Assembly: GCA_963668605.1 (NCBI GenBank)
Contig: OY764903.1
Location: 2,666,001-2,730,000, forward strand
Length of the DNA stretch: 64,000 nt
From: G963668605 sp963668605
GTDB lineage: Bacteria > Acidobacteriota > Terriglobia > Bryobacterales > Bryobacteraceae
Reading direction: 5' to 3'
Positions 34,491 through 42,474 of this stretch are shown here, one piece after another; positions within the stretch are counted from its first letter, which is position 1; the number at the start of each line of letters is the position of its first letter. Below the pieces are notes generated by a model. That model did not search any database and had not been told where the DNA came from. It saw only the letters and a program-made list of their open reading frames with translations. The position numbers were made by a program, and so were the translations under genes.

Positions 34491-35390
34491 TTAATCCACA
34501 AACAGTTTGTCAACGCGCCCTTCCAGCCAGCGGGCGCGGCGTTGCATCACCAGATTAGACAAGCGTAGGTCCGGACGCGCGTCGGGATCTATCTTCTGGG
34601 CGCGAGCTAGCAATTCGAGAAACTCCGTTTTGTTCTGCTTGCTGATTGAGACGGATTCGGCCAGTGAAAGCAACGGTGCGGCAGACTGGCCCTTGGTAAG
34701 TTGCATGACGCGGTCGAAATGCATGCGGCAGCGCGCGGCGGCGTCAGCCTCTCCGCCGGGCCGGCTCGGCTCATAACTGATCAGGAAGCCATGTATGGCG
34801 CCGGAATCGTAACTCTCGTCGAGCGCGAGCGCACGGTCGATTAGCGCCTCCAACAGCGGCTGCTCAGCGATCAGGTTGGGATCGTCTTTCGAGAGCGAAA
34901 TCGCCGCGCCCCACGCAGAAGCAGTCCAGAATAACAGCGGCACATCAACTTTGGTGGCGGAAGCCGCGGCGGCTTTGGCGTCCGCCCGGAGTTTCTGCTC
35001 GAAGCCGGGATGTTTCACTTCCAGGCCGCGCAGGCCGTAACCGCGCGCGCGCAGGTAGAGCTTCCTGGCACGGCCGCGCAGATGGGCCGCACGGGCGGTG
35101 TCCTGCTCTTCCATCTCCTCGGCGTCCTGCTGGATATAGACGTAGGCGTATTGCGTAAAGCCGCTCGCGGCGGCAGTCAGCAGACCGCGATGCTTCGGGC
35201 TTTCGGCAAGCAGGCTCTCGATCAACTTCAGGCTGAACGGAAGTGCCCCGCCGACGAACTCGGGATCGTTGTCCGAAGAAAACGTGCTGCCGCTCTTCGC
35301 AAGAGAGTCGCCTAACTTGTTGATGGCGAACTTCTTGACGGAACATCCCGAAATGGCGATCAGAGCCAACAGCGTCACCAAACTCCGCAT
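34491..35390 (-). CDS. TatT-like TPR lipoprotein of a TRAP system
   Basis: A 299-aa lipoprotein. The signal (MRSLVTLLALIAISGCS) ends in a clear lipobox with the acylated Cys, and the rest is helical with the layout of the TatT family (TRAP transporter T-component). Landmarks include RARKLYLRARGYGLRGLEVK, LLFWTASAWGAAISLSKDDP and ISYEPSRPGG. In Treponema the TatT trimer docks onto its DctP-type partner, and ligand may pass through a pore between them. I start at 35390 because the lipoprotein signal begins there. It heads the TRAP operon. The 247 bp upstream are AT-rich and shared with the divergent TIGR03437 gene. Confidence 0.88.
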   Translation of the reverse strand: MRSLVTLLALIAISGCSVKKFAINKLGDSLAKSGSTFSSDNDPEFVGGALPFSLKLIESLLAESPKHRGLLTAAASGFTQYAYVYIQQDAEEMEEQDTARAAHLRGRARKLYLRARGYGLRGLEVKHPGFEQKLRADAKAAAASATKVDVPLLFWTASAWGAAISLSKDDPNLIAEQPLLEALIDRALALDESYDSGAIHGFLISYEPSRPGGEADAAARCRMHFDRVMQLTKGQSAAPLLSLAESVSISKQNKTEFLELLARAQKIDPDARPDLRLSNLVMQRRARWLEGRVDKLFVD

Positions 35391-35546
35391 ATTGGCGCCG
35401 ATTATTTCATATCGGGGAGCAGCGCGCAAGACGCGAGCGCTCAGTCAGGTAATAAAAGATCTTAATCTCTTTAATGTATTCGTCTTCGCGAGCTGCGTCA
35501 AAGGGGCGGCATCGGCTTCATATAAGTGTTTCAGGTCTTAATTTAT

Positions 35547-35575
35547 TTGACTAATAATTCTGTATCGCTGATACT
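35547..35575 (+). promoter_or_regulatory. candidate promoter of the TIGR03437-domain gene
   Basis: TTGACT (35547-35552) and GATACT (35570-35575) are 17 nt apart in an AT-rich stretch of the 247-bp divergent gap. The predicted leader is about 55 nt. Confidence 0.4.
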
Positions 35576-35637
35576 GTGGCTCTCCCCCGGCTCCGATGTG
35601 GAAATGCCGTGGGGAATCGTGATGAGACCTACCGCCT

Positions 35638-37329
35638 ATGAATCGCCAACTTACAATCTGGACCATTTTGACGCTTATCACAGCCCCCGTTTTCGCGCAG
35701 CCAGCGCTCTCGCAGGCCGGCGCCTTGAATTCGGCAAGTTACGTTCTTCCCGGTTTGCCCAACGCCGGTGTCGCCCAAGGTTCGTTGTTCGTGCTGTTTG
35801 GATCGGGACTCGGTCCTTCCCAACTACTCCGCAACGCCGCATTTCCCTTGGGCACTCAATTGGGAGGCACTTCAGTCCGCGTCAGCATCGGATCGGCCAG
35901 CATCGACGCCTTTCCGATCTACACGGTGGCAACTCAGGTTGCCGCGGTTCTGCCCTCGAATGCGCCAATCGGCGAAGGAACGGTGACCGTGACGTACAAT
36001 GGACGCGCGAGCGGAAGCGCACCCATCCGTGTAGTTAAAAACGCATTCGGCACATTCTCGCGCAACCAGGCCGGGAACGGGCCGGCCATCGTGCAGAACT
36101 ACGTTTCGCCTACCCAGGCTCCGCTCAACGCCCTCAACAACGCGGCGCACCCCGGCCAAGTGCTGATCCTGTGGGGCACCGGCTTGGGAGCGATCAGCGG
36201 GAGTGACGCTTCCCTTCCCCCGGCCGGCAATCTCGACGTCGACGTTCAGGTCCTCGTCGGCGGAGTTCCGGCCAAGATCCTTTACAAGGGGCGCTCACCT
36301 GAATTTCCGGGCATTGACCAGATCAACTTTGAAACACCGCCAGGCGTCGAAGGCTGCTATGTTCCGGTGGCCGTCAAGGCCGGCGGCATCGTGAGCAACT
36401 TCACTTCGATCGCCGTCACGGCGGCTGGATCGACCTGTTCGGATCCGACCGGCATTGCCGCGGCGGACCTGGACACGGCCGCGCGGAACGGGCAATCGAA
36501 GATCGGTTTTGTCTCACTCTCTCGCACATGGTTCTCAGCCCCTTCCGCCGGAGTCGACTTCCGGATCGATGGCGGCTTCGGACAATTTTTCCGGCGCGAC
36601 ATGAATGCGGTCATCACATCCCGTGGGCTGTTCGGCCTGTCCGCCGCGTTGGGCACTTGCACAGCCTTGACCTACGCGATCGATCCACGAAATCCCGACA
36701 GTCCCGATGTCGACGATCCCGTCGTGACTGTCGACCTCGCTGGAGGCGCGGCGCTCAGCCTGACCGGCCCGCGCGGAGCCAAGCAGATCAAGGGCGAGGG
36801 TTCGGGCTCGCATCAATACAATGCGTCGTTAGGCGGAGGCGCGCCGGGCACGCCATCCCTGCCTGACTATCTCGAACCGGGTGACTATACCATCAACAAC
36901 GCCTCGGGAGGACCCGACGTCGGCGGGTTTAGCGCCACCTTGACTCTGCCGCAAACGTTGACCTGGACGAATCCGGAAGTGGCGGCTGCGGTCTCGCGCG
37001 ACGCCGATCTGACCGTAACTTGGACGGGAGGCGATCCGAACCGGGAGTTCGTCTTCATCGACATCGAGGCCACCAACAAGGAATCCGGGGTGCGCGGCTT
37101 TGTGGCCTGCACGGAGCGCATCGCAGCGGGACGCCTCACGATTCCCGCCGATGTGCTCTCCGTGTTGCCTGCCAGCAGCGCGCAGACGAATCTGAATAGC
37201 TTCCCGCCGGGCGTGATGGAAGTCGGAACCGCCACGCTGCTCGATAAGGCGCGTTCTGCCGCGCCCGGACTCGACGGAATGTATTTCTATGCGAAGCGGA
37301 CGATGATGACGCTCGCGGCTGTACGCTGA
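35638..37329 (+). CDS. exported TIGR03437-domain protein
   Basis: A 563-aa secreted protein with signal peptide MNRQLTIWTILTLITAPVFA. Residues 24 to about 265 form the TIGR03437-type region found in Solibacter-like acidobacteria: NSASYVLPGLPNAGVAQGSL, FVLFGSGLGP, FPIYTVATQVAAVLPS, VLILWGTGLG and PGIDQINFETP. It looks like two Ig-like folds. The C-terminal about 280 residues are mostly beta with no recognised family. The proteins of this class are surface or secreted and their role is unknown. Confidence 0.85.
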   Translation: MNRQLTIWTILTLITAPVFAQPALSQAGALNSASYVLPGLPNAGVAQGSLFVLFGSGLGPSQLLRNAAFPLGTQLGGTSVRVSIGSASIDAFPIYTVATQVAAVLPSNAPIGEGTVTVTYNGRASGSAPIRVVKNAFGTFSRNQAGNGPAIVQNYVSPTQAPLNALNNAAHPGQVLILWGTGLGAISGSDASLPPAGNLDVDVQVLVGGVPAKILYKGRSPEFPGIDQINFETPPGVEGCYVPVAVKAGGIVSNFTSIAVTAAGSTCSDPTGIAAADLDTAARNGQSKIGFVSLSRTWFSAPSAGVDFRIDGGFGQFFRRDMNAVITSRGLFGLSAALGTCTALTYAIDPRNPDSPDVDDPVVTVDLAGGAALSLTGPRGAKQIKGEGSGSHQYNASLGGGAPGTPSLPDYLEPGDYTINNASGGPDVGGFSATLTLPQTLTWTNPEVAAAVSRDADLTVTWTGGDPNREFVFIDIEATNKESGVRGFVACTERIAAGRLTIPADVLSVLPASSAQTNLNSFPPGVMEVGTATLLDKARSAAPGLDGMYFYAKRTMMTLAAVR

Positions 37330-37383
37330 GCGCACCTTCGTCCGAGGTCATAATCGCAGTTGGCGCGTGGCACGTTGCCCGAA

Positions 37384-37872
37384 TCACTTCATGGGCAGAT
37401 CGGAATTGTTGATGTCGGCGACAGCTTTCCACTGGCCGCCGGCTTGTTTGCGGTACACCGTGACGTACTTGCCCTTATCGTTGACCGGCTTGCCTTTGGG
37501 ACCGTCCATCGAGAACGTGTAGGTGCCGTGCGAATAGGCGAGGTCGCCGCCGCGGGCCACTTCCACCTTGACGGTCTGGAAATTGAGCGAGACGCCTGGC
37601 ATCGCGAATAGCTTTGTGAACGATGCGCGAATTGCAGCCGTGCCTGTCGCGATCGGAGCATTGAGTTCAAAAAGCGAGGCGTCGTCGGCGTAATACGACA
37701 CGACGCGCTCCACGTCTTTCGCGGCCATCATCTTGGACCACTCGATCTCCAGGTCGCGGATCGCGCGTTCGTCTGCGGCGCGAGTATCCGGCGCCGGCGG
37801 TTGGGGTTGGGTGCAGGCTGTTGTCAAGCAAAGCAGCCCGGTAATTGGCAGCAGTGACCAGAATCGACTCAT
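37384..37872 (-). CDS. SnoaL/DUF4440-like lipoprotein
   Basis: A 162-aa lipoprotein (signal MSRFWSLLPITGLLCLTTAC, lipobox LTTAC) carrying one NTF2-like domain of the DUF4440/SgcJ type. This is seen in DERAIRDLEIEWSKMMAAKD, VVSYYADDASLFELNAPIAT and the C-terminal WKAVADINNSD. These cone-shaped folds bind small hydrophobic ligands or act as isomerases; the substrate is unknown. It stands alone on the minus strand and converges on the TIGR03437 gene. The downstream gap is 54 bp. Confidence 0.85.
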   Translation of the reverse strand: MSRFWSLLPITGLLCLTTACTQPQPPAPDTRAADERAIRDLEIEWSKMMAAKDVERVVSYYADDASLFELNAPIATGTAAIRASFTKLFAMPGVSLNFQTVKVEVARGGDLAYSHGTYTFSMDGPKGKPVNDKGKYVTVYRKQAGGQWKAVADINNSDLPMK

Positions 37873-37981
37873 GACCGATCCCCCTCCTGAATATGTTTAG
37901 GGACCCAGTTCGGCCCTACGACCGTGATCGATTGTACATCCAATCGCCCGGATCGAAACAAATTTTCTTCAGCCCGGGCGG

Positions 37982-38422
37982 CTAGAGCGCCGCCGCCAGA
38001 GGCACAACAGCAATCAACGCCCCGATCACCATGAGCACGACGCCCGCTTTCTTGCTCGGATCGAGGACCGCTTCGTGCGGCCGCGCCGGGTCGTAGTAGA
38101 CCAACACCGGCTGACCCACCGGAAACGGTGCGAGCGCCGCCTGCGCCTGTTCCGGCCTCTGATAGCCGCGCCGCTCGATAGCGATCCGATTGCCCTGGTA
38201 CGTCTGCTGGCCCACGGCATAGTGGTACTGCACTGCCGGATAGTAGGACCAGGAGTCGGCTTCGTCCTCTCCTCCGCGCGAAAACTCGCTCTCCACGGTT
38301 GCACCCACAATTGCGCCCTGCGCGGTGGGCCACATGGCTGCGGCACGCGACTTCCGGTACTGCACAAAGCCCCACAGAAATAGTGGGACGCCGATGATCA
38401 TGCCTCCGATCGCCTGCTTCAT
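37982..38422 (-). CDS. DUF3592 membrane protein
   Basis: A 146-aa protein with two membrane helices at the ends (GGMIIGVPLFLWGFVQYRKS and KAGVVLMVIGALIAVVPLAA). They flank a periplasmic or extracytoplasmic beta domain of the DUF3592 type (AMWPTAQGAIVGATVESEFS ... YYPAVQYHYAVG ... PVLVYYDPARP). The function is unknown. AGGAGGATCG before the ATG supports this start. Confidence 0.85.
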   Translation of the reverse strand: MKQAIGGMIIGVPLFLWGFVQYRKSRAAAMWPTAQGAIVGATVESEFSRGGEDEADSWSYYPAVQYHYAVGQQTYQGNRIAIERRGYQRPEQAQAALAPFPVGQPVLVYYDPARPHEAVLDPSKKAGVVLMVIGALIAVVPLAAAL

Positions 38423-38468
38423 CGATCCTCCTCCGCATAGTCTATATCACCGTTTGGCGGTTTGCGGG

Positions 38469-38477
38469 TGATATACT
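38469..38477 (+). promoter_or_regulatory. extended -10 element
   Basis: TGATATACT is an extended -10 (TGN plus TATACT). The GTG start at 38485 follows 8 nt later with no Shine-Dalgarno sequence, suggesting a leaderless message for the oxidoreductase. Confidence 0.4.
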
Positions 38478-38484
38478 GCTGAGC

Positions 38485-39846
38485 GTGTTTTTACCCCGCC
38501 GCACTTTCCTGGGCGCCTTAACCGCAGCTTCGTATGCGCGGGTGAGCGGCGCCAACAATCGCATCCAGATCGGGTTCATTGGCTGCGGCCTGATCGGCTT
38601 GCGGCACATCGCCGACTTCAAGGCCCTGCCGAATGCCGCGTTGACGGCCGTGTGCGACGTCTATCAGCCACGCGTCGAAAATGCGCAGGCGCTGTGCGGC
38701 GGCAGCCCGAAAGGCTACACGGATTTCCGCAAGCTGCTTGACGACAAGAACGTCGACGCTGTCGTCATCTCCACGCCGGACCACTGGCACGCGCTCGCAA
38801 CCATCATGGCGTGCGCCGCGGGCAAAGACGTCTATGTCGAAAAGCCGATGACCCTGTTCATCAACGAAGGCCGCTGGATGACCACAGCCGCGCGCCGCTA
38901 CAAGCGCATCTGCATCACAGGTACCCAGGGACGTAGCGGAACGCACATGAAGGAAGTCCAGGCGCTGCTCGCGCAAAACCACGCGGGCAAGATTCAGAGC
39001 GCGCGCTTCAGTTCGTACCGTAACATCATGCCGGGCTTTGGCCGGCCCGCCGACTGCGCGCCGCTGCCGGGTCTGGACTACGACCTATGGCTCGGCCCCG
39101 CACCCCAGCGGCCCTACAATCCGAACCGGGTGTTGTACCACTTCCGCTGGTTCTGGGATTACTCGGGCGGCCAAATGACCAACCTCGGCGCGCACGATAT
39201 GGACTTGGTGCATTTCCTGATGAAGGTGACCGCACCGAAGTCGGTCTATTCGAGCGGCGGCCGCTACGCGCTCCAGGACAACGGGGAGACGCCGGACGTG
39301 CAGGATGCGATCTGGGAGTATCCGGGTTTCACGGTCGAAGGCTCAATCCGCGAGGCGTCCAGCGGCAGGACGCGCGGGGGAGGTGGCACGGCGAGCAGTC
39401 TGGCCGGCGTGCAGTTCTGCGGAACAAAGGGAGTTCTCGCGGCCTCGCGCGGCGGCTACGAGTTTGTGCCTGACATGCAGATCGCTCCGGAGAGCGCGAT
39501 TCCGCCGTGGTCCGAACCGCCCGGCGCTCCTAAGGCGCGGGCGTTTAAGCCCGCACCCTATGCGCAAGCCATGAAAGGCACGGGAGACCAGCCCGAGCCG
39601 ATGTTGCATCACGCGCGCCATTTTCTCGATTGCATCCAGTCGCGCCAGCGGCCCATCTCCGACGTGGAAGACGGCCACCAGGTGTCGGTGGCGTGCCATC
39701 TGGCAAACCTCTCGATGAAACTCGGGCGTGCGCTGAAATGGGACGCGCAGAAGGAAGAGGTGATCGGCGACCGCGAGGCCAACACCCATCTCGTGCGCCC
39801 GTATCGCAAACCGTGGGACGACGTATTGAGAAGCTTCAAACTGTGA
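38485..39846 (+). CDS. Gfo/Idh/MocA-family oxidoreductase, Tat-exported
   Basis: A 453-aa dehydrogenase-like protein. The twin-arginine-like signal LPRRTFLGALTAASYARVSG is followed by the Rossmann start IQIGFIGCGLIGLRHI, STPDHWHALATIMACAAGKD and the catalytic-type EKPMTL motif. The C-terminal half is the alpha/beta substrate domain (FRWFWDYSGGQMTNLGAHDM). Exported family members in these bacteria usually act on sugars. The GTG start fits the signal peptide. The following isomerase gene overlaps by 4 nt (GTGA), so the two probably act on the same sugar derivative. Confidence 0.9.
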   Translation: MFLPRRTFLGALTAASYARVSGANNRIQIGFIGCGLIGLRHIADFKALPNAALTAVCDVYQPRVENAQALCGGSPKGYTDFRKLLDDKNVDAVVISTPDHWHALATIMACAAGKDVYVEKPMTLFINEGRWMTTAARRYKRICITGTQGRSGTHMKEVQALLAQNHAGKIQSARFSSYRNIMPGFGRPADCAPLPGLDYDLWLGPAPQRPYNPNRVLYHFRWFWDYSGGQMTNLGAHDMDLVHFLMKVTAPKSVYSSGGRYALQDNGETPDVQDAIWEYPGFTVEGSIREASSGRTRGGGGTASSLAGVQFCGTKGVLAASRGGYEFVPDMQIAPESAIPPWSEPPGAPKARAFKPAPYAQAMKGTGDQPEPMLHHARHFLDCIQSRQRPISDVEDGHQVSVACHLANLSMKLGRALKWDAQKEEVIGDREANTHLVRPYRKPWDDVLRSFKL

Positions 39847-40844
39847 CACGCCGCGAACTATTGACAACTGCCGCCGCCGCTGCCTTCGCTCCGGCCACGC
39901 GCTCGAAGATGGGCTTGACACCCGACTCCTTTGCCATCCTGCGCCCGCCTAGAACAGCCCTCGAGTTTCTCGACAGGGCCGCGGCGCTTGGCGCGGGCGG
40001 AGTGCAGGCAAGCCTCGCTTCGCTCGAGCCGGAGTATCTCACACAGGTGCGCCGCAAATGCGAGGCGCTGAACCTCTATTTCGAAGTCCTCACACCGCTG
40101 CCCGCCGCCGACACGACGCAGTTCGAGAAGACTGTGGCAGCGGCGAAGTTGGCCGGAGCGGAGTGCATCAGAAGCGCCTGCCTCTCCGGCCGGCGCTACG
40201 AAACCTTCGACACGCTGGAGCAATGGAAGAGTTTCGCCGCCGATGCCAAAGCGAAAATTGAGCGCGCCCTTCCGATCGTGAACAAGCACCGCCTACCACT
40301 CGGCATCGAGAACCACAAGGACTGGACCGCCGAAGAATTTGCCGTGATGCTGAAACGCTATTCGAGCGAGTACCTCGGCGCGTGCGTCGACTTCGGCAAC
40401 AATCTTTCGTTGCTCGATGATCCGATGGATGTGGTCGAAAGCCTCGCGCCCTATGTCATCAACACGCACATCAAGGACATGGGCGTCGAAGAGTACGAGG
40501 ACGGCTTCCTGCTTTCGGAAGTGCCAATGGGAACCGGCATTCTCGATTTGAAGCGCATGGTGGCCGCGCTGCAGAAGGCACGACCCACCGTGAAGTTCTC
40601 GCTCGATATGCTCACTCGGGATCCGTTGAAAATCCCCTGCCTGACCGCGAAATACTGGGCGACATTTCCCGATAGAAACGGAAAATATCTGGCGCGCGCG
40701 TTGGCGCTGGTTCGCAATAACAAGCCCCAACGGCCGTTGCCGCGCATCACAGGTCTCGACCGCGAAGCGCAACTTCGCATGGAGGCCGCCAACCTGGAGC
40801 AGTGCTTGGCGTACTCGCGCGACGCTCTCGGACTACGCGGCTGA
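39843..40844 (+). CDS. sugar phosphate isomerase/epimerase-like TIM-barrel protein
   Basis: A 333-aa xylose-isomerase-like TIM barrel with an RR-containing signal (TRRELLTTAAAAAFAPATRS). The barrel pattern shows IENHKDWTAEEF, ACVDFGNNLSLLDDP and VINTHIKDMG, which contribute the Glu, Asp and His metal ligands usual in this family, and FSLDMLTRDPLKIP near the end. It is translationally coupled to the preceding oxidoreductase and probably isomerises or epimerises the same sugar. The long frame that extends back to 39630 is an overlap artefact. A strong hairpin follows the stop. Confidence 0.85.
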   Translation: MTRRELLTTAAAAAFAPATRSKMGLTPDSFAILRPPRTALEFLDRAAALGAGGVQASLASLEPEYLTQVRRKCEALNLYFEVLTPLPAADTTQFEKTVAAAKLAGAECIRSACLSGRRYETFDTLEQWKSFAADAKAKIERALPIVNKHRLPLGIENHKDWTAEEFAVMLKRYSSEYLGACVDFGNNLSLLDDPMDVVESLAPYVINTHIKDMGVEEYEDGFLLSEVPMGTGILDLKRMVAALQKARPTVKFSLDMLTRDPLKIPCLTAKYWATFPDRNGKYLARALALVRNNKPQRPLPRITGLDREAQLRMEAANLEQCLAYSRDALGLRG

Positions 40845-40867
40845 AACCACGCTCCTGAAAAACAAGA

Positions 40868-40902
40868 CGGCCGGATTAGGCTTCGAAAGCCCAACCCGGC
40901 CG
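40868..40902. terminator. hairpin between convergent genes
   Basis: CGGCCGG (40868-40874) pairs with CCGGCCG (40896-40902). Further inside, TT pairs with AA and GGCTT with AAGCC around a CGA loop, giving about 14 paired bases with two mismatches. It sits in the 81-bp gap between two converging genes and can act on both strands. There is no long T-tract, so it may slow RNA decay rather than terminate. Confidence 0.5.
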
Positions 40903-40925
40903 GGAACTCCTCGCTACCGACTCCG

Positions 40926-42248
40926 TTATTTCTTCTTCGGCGCGGCTTTCTTGGCAGGCGCAGCCTTCTTGGCAGGCGCGGCCGCCTGGACTGGCCAGCC
41001 ATCCAACTTGCTCTTGTCGAGATCGAGCGTCAGGTTGAACGGGTCGCCGGCAAACGCGCCTGCGACGCCTTCAAACTCAAGATCCGTACCCACGTCGGCT
41101 TTGCCCTTCAAGGGCGCGTCGAAGCGCAAGGTCACTTCAGCGGTGGTCGCATCGGAGATGCCTACCACAAGTTCCTTCGGATTCACGGCCGGTTTCATCG
41201 AGATCAGCTTGCCCTTGAACTTCGCCACACCGTGAACGCCGCCGGGGAGCTGCGCGTCCTTCAGTTTCTCGTTGAAATACGCCTCGCCACCGGGCCCCGC
41301 GAGCTCCTTGCGGATGCTCATCCACAACGCGAGCATCGGATTGGTTTTCTTGAACTCCTCTTCCTTCTCCGTAGCGATCTCCACCGAACTCTTGATCGCG
41401 AAATCGGCGGGCGGGAAGGGCTGCTTCTGCGCGAGCGTCTTGATCTCGGGCAGCCCGCTGCTGTCGCCATGGAAGTTCGAATAGACCTTTGTCAGGTAAG
41501 CGTCGAGTTGCGTGCGCTGCGCGTCGGGCAGAGCGCCCTGACCGGTCAGCGAAGAGGCGCGCGCGAAATGATAAAGTGCGGCGGCCTGCTTCTCCACCTT
41601 GCGCTGCGCCAGCACACAGCTTCCCAGCCAGTAGGAAACCTGAGCGTTATTCGGCTCGGCCTTGAGGCTTTCGCTGAAAGCGGCCTCGGCGGGTTCGTAG
41701 CTCTTGCGAGTCATCGCCACCCAACCGACGGTCGTGTAGGCTTGCGATTCGAGGGCCTTGCGCTGCTTCATGGCCGCCTCTTCGGTGAGCCCTTTGGGGC
41801 GCTTGTCCGGCGCCAGGGCTTCGTCGAGGTTGCCGAGCAGGCTCTTGGCGGATTTTTCTCCAAAGTCGAGGGCGTCAGGCGCGGTGTTGGCGAGCGATAT
41901 CGTCAGCACGGTGGCCCAGTACAGGCAGCTCATCTCTTTTGGAGAGGCAGCCAGGGTCTCCTTGCAGAAATTGAGCAAGTTCTGTCCCTGGTTCAGTCCC
42001 TGGTAGGTACTGACGTAGAACGCGTTTCGTTCGGCGACGAAATCGGTCTGCGGGTATTTCGACTTCCATGTATTCAGCAGTTCCAGTCGCTTGTTGGCGT
42101 CGGTCGCCTTGGTGATGCTGTCATACAGGTCGTATTCGGCACGATCCTTCCAGTTCTTGGCCGCGGGTGCCGCTTGGCCCCAGGCCGAAACTCCGAGGAT
42201 CAATACCGCTGCCACGGCAGTCAGTTGTATGGAGAGTCTACGAAACAC
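40926..42248 (-). CDS. exported TPR-containing protein with Lys/Ala-rich tail
   Basis: A 440-aa periplasmic or surface protein. A signal peptide (FRRLSIQLTAVAAVLILGVS, cleavage near AWGQA) precedes helical TPR-like repeats (residues about 30-260, for example AYTTVGWVAMTRKSYEPAEA and AFSESLKAEPNNAQVSYWLG). A small beta domain and the basic tail AAPAKKAAPAKKAAPKKK end the protein. GGGAGG lies just before two GTG codons; the second (42248) has the better spacing, and upstream in-frame starts lack support. Its partner is unknown. Its promoter region (226 bp) is shared with the divergent symporter gene. Confidence 0.8.
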   Translation of the reverse strand: MFRRLSIQLTAVAAVLILGVSAWGQAAPAAKNWKDRAEYDLYDSITKATDANKRLELLNTWKSKYPQTDFVAERNAFYVSTYQGLNQGQNLLNFCKETLAASPKEMSCLYWATVLTISLANTAPDALDFGEKSAKSLLGNLDEALAPDKRPKGLTEEAAMKQRKALESQAYTTVGWVAMTRKSYEPAEAAFSESLKAEPNNAQVSYWLGSCVLAQRKVEKQAAALYHFARASSLTGQGALPDAQRTQLDAYLTKVYSNFHGDSSGLPEIKTLAQKQPFPPADFAIKSSVEIATEKEEEFKKTNPMLALWMSIRKELAGPGGEAYFNEKLKDAQLPGGVHGVAKFKGKLISMKPAVNPKELVVGISDATTAEVTLRFDAPLKGKADVGTDLEFEGVAGAFAGDPFNLTLDLDKSKLDGWPVQAAAPAKKAAPAKKAAPKKK

Positions 42249-42455
42249 TTTCACGCCTCCCGTTCGAGCTTGGTTTGTTGCGCATCTTAAAACGCGTTCA
42301 GCCATCGTTGCACAAGCGAGGTTAGAACGCTTGCAATTCAGGAGTATAGTCGAATCACTCGCAAGCGCGCAAGCAGCTTTCTGCATTGTTGTCCACATAG
42401 ATGCCAACGGAGGCCGGATTGTTCCCGCGAAAACCGGATTTCGCGGCGGCCGATG

Positions 42456-42464
42456 TGCTAGAAT
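42456..42464 (+). promoter_or_regulatory. extended -10 element
   Basis: TGCTAGAAT (TGN plus TAGAAT) lies 10 nt before the ATG of the symporter gene, again predicting a very short leader. Confidence 0.35.
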
Positions 42465-42474
42465 CCCCTTTCCC

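Noticed and set aside
41232..42290. 352-codon open frame on the plus strand
   Set aside because: Antisense to the TPR protein, which has a signal peptide and repeats; this frame has none.
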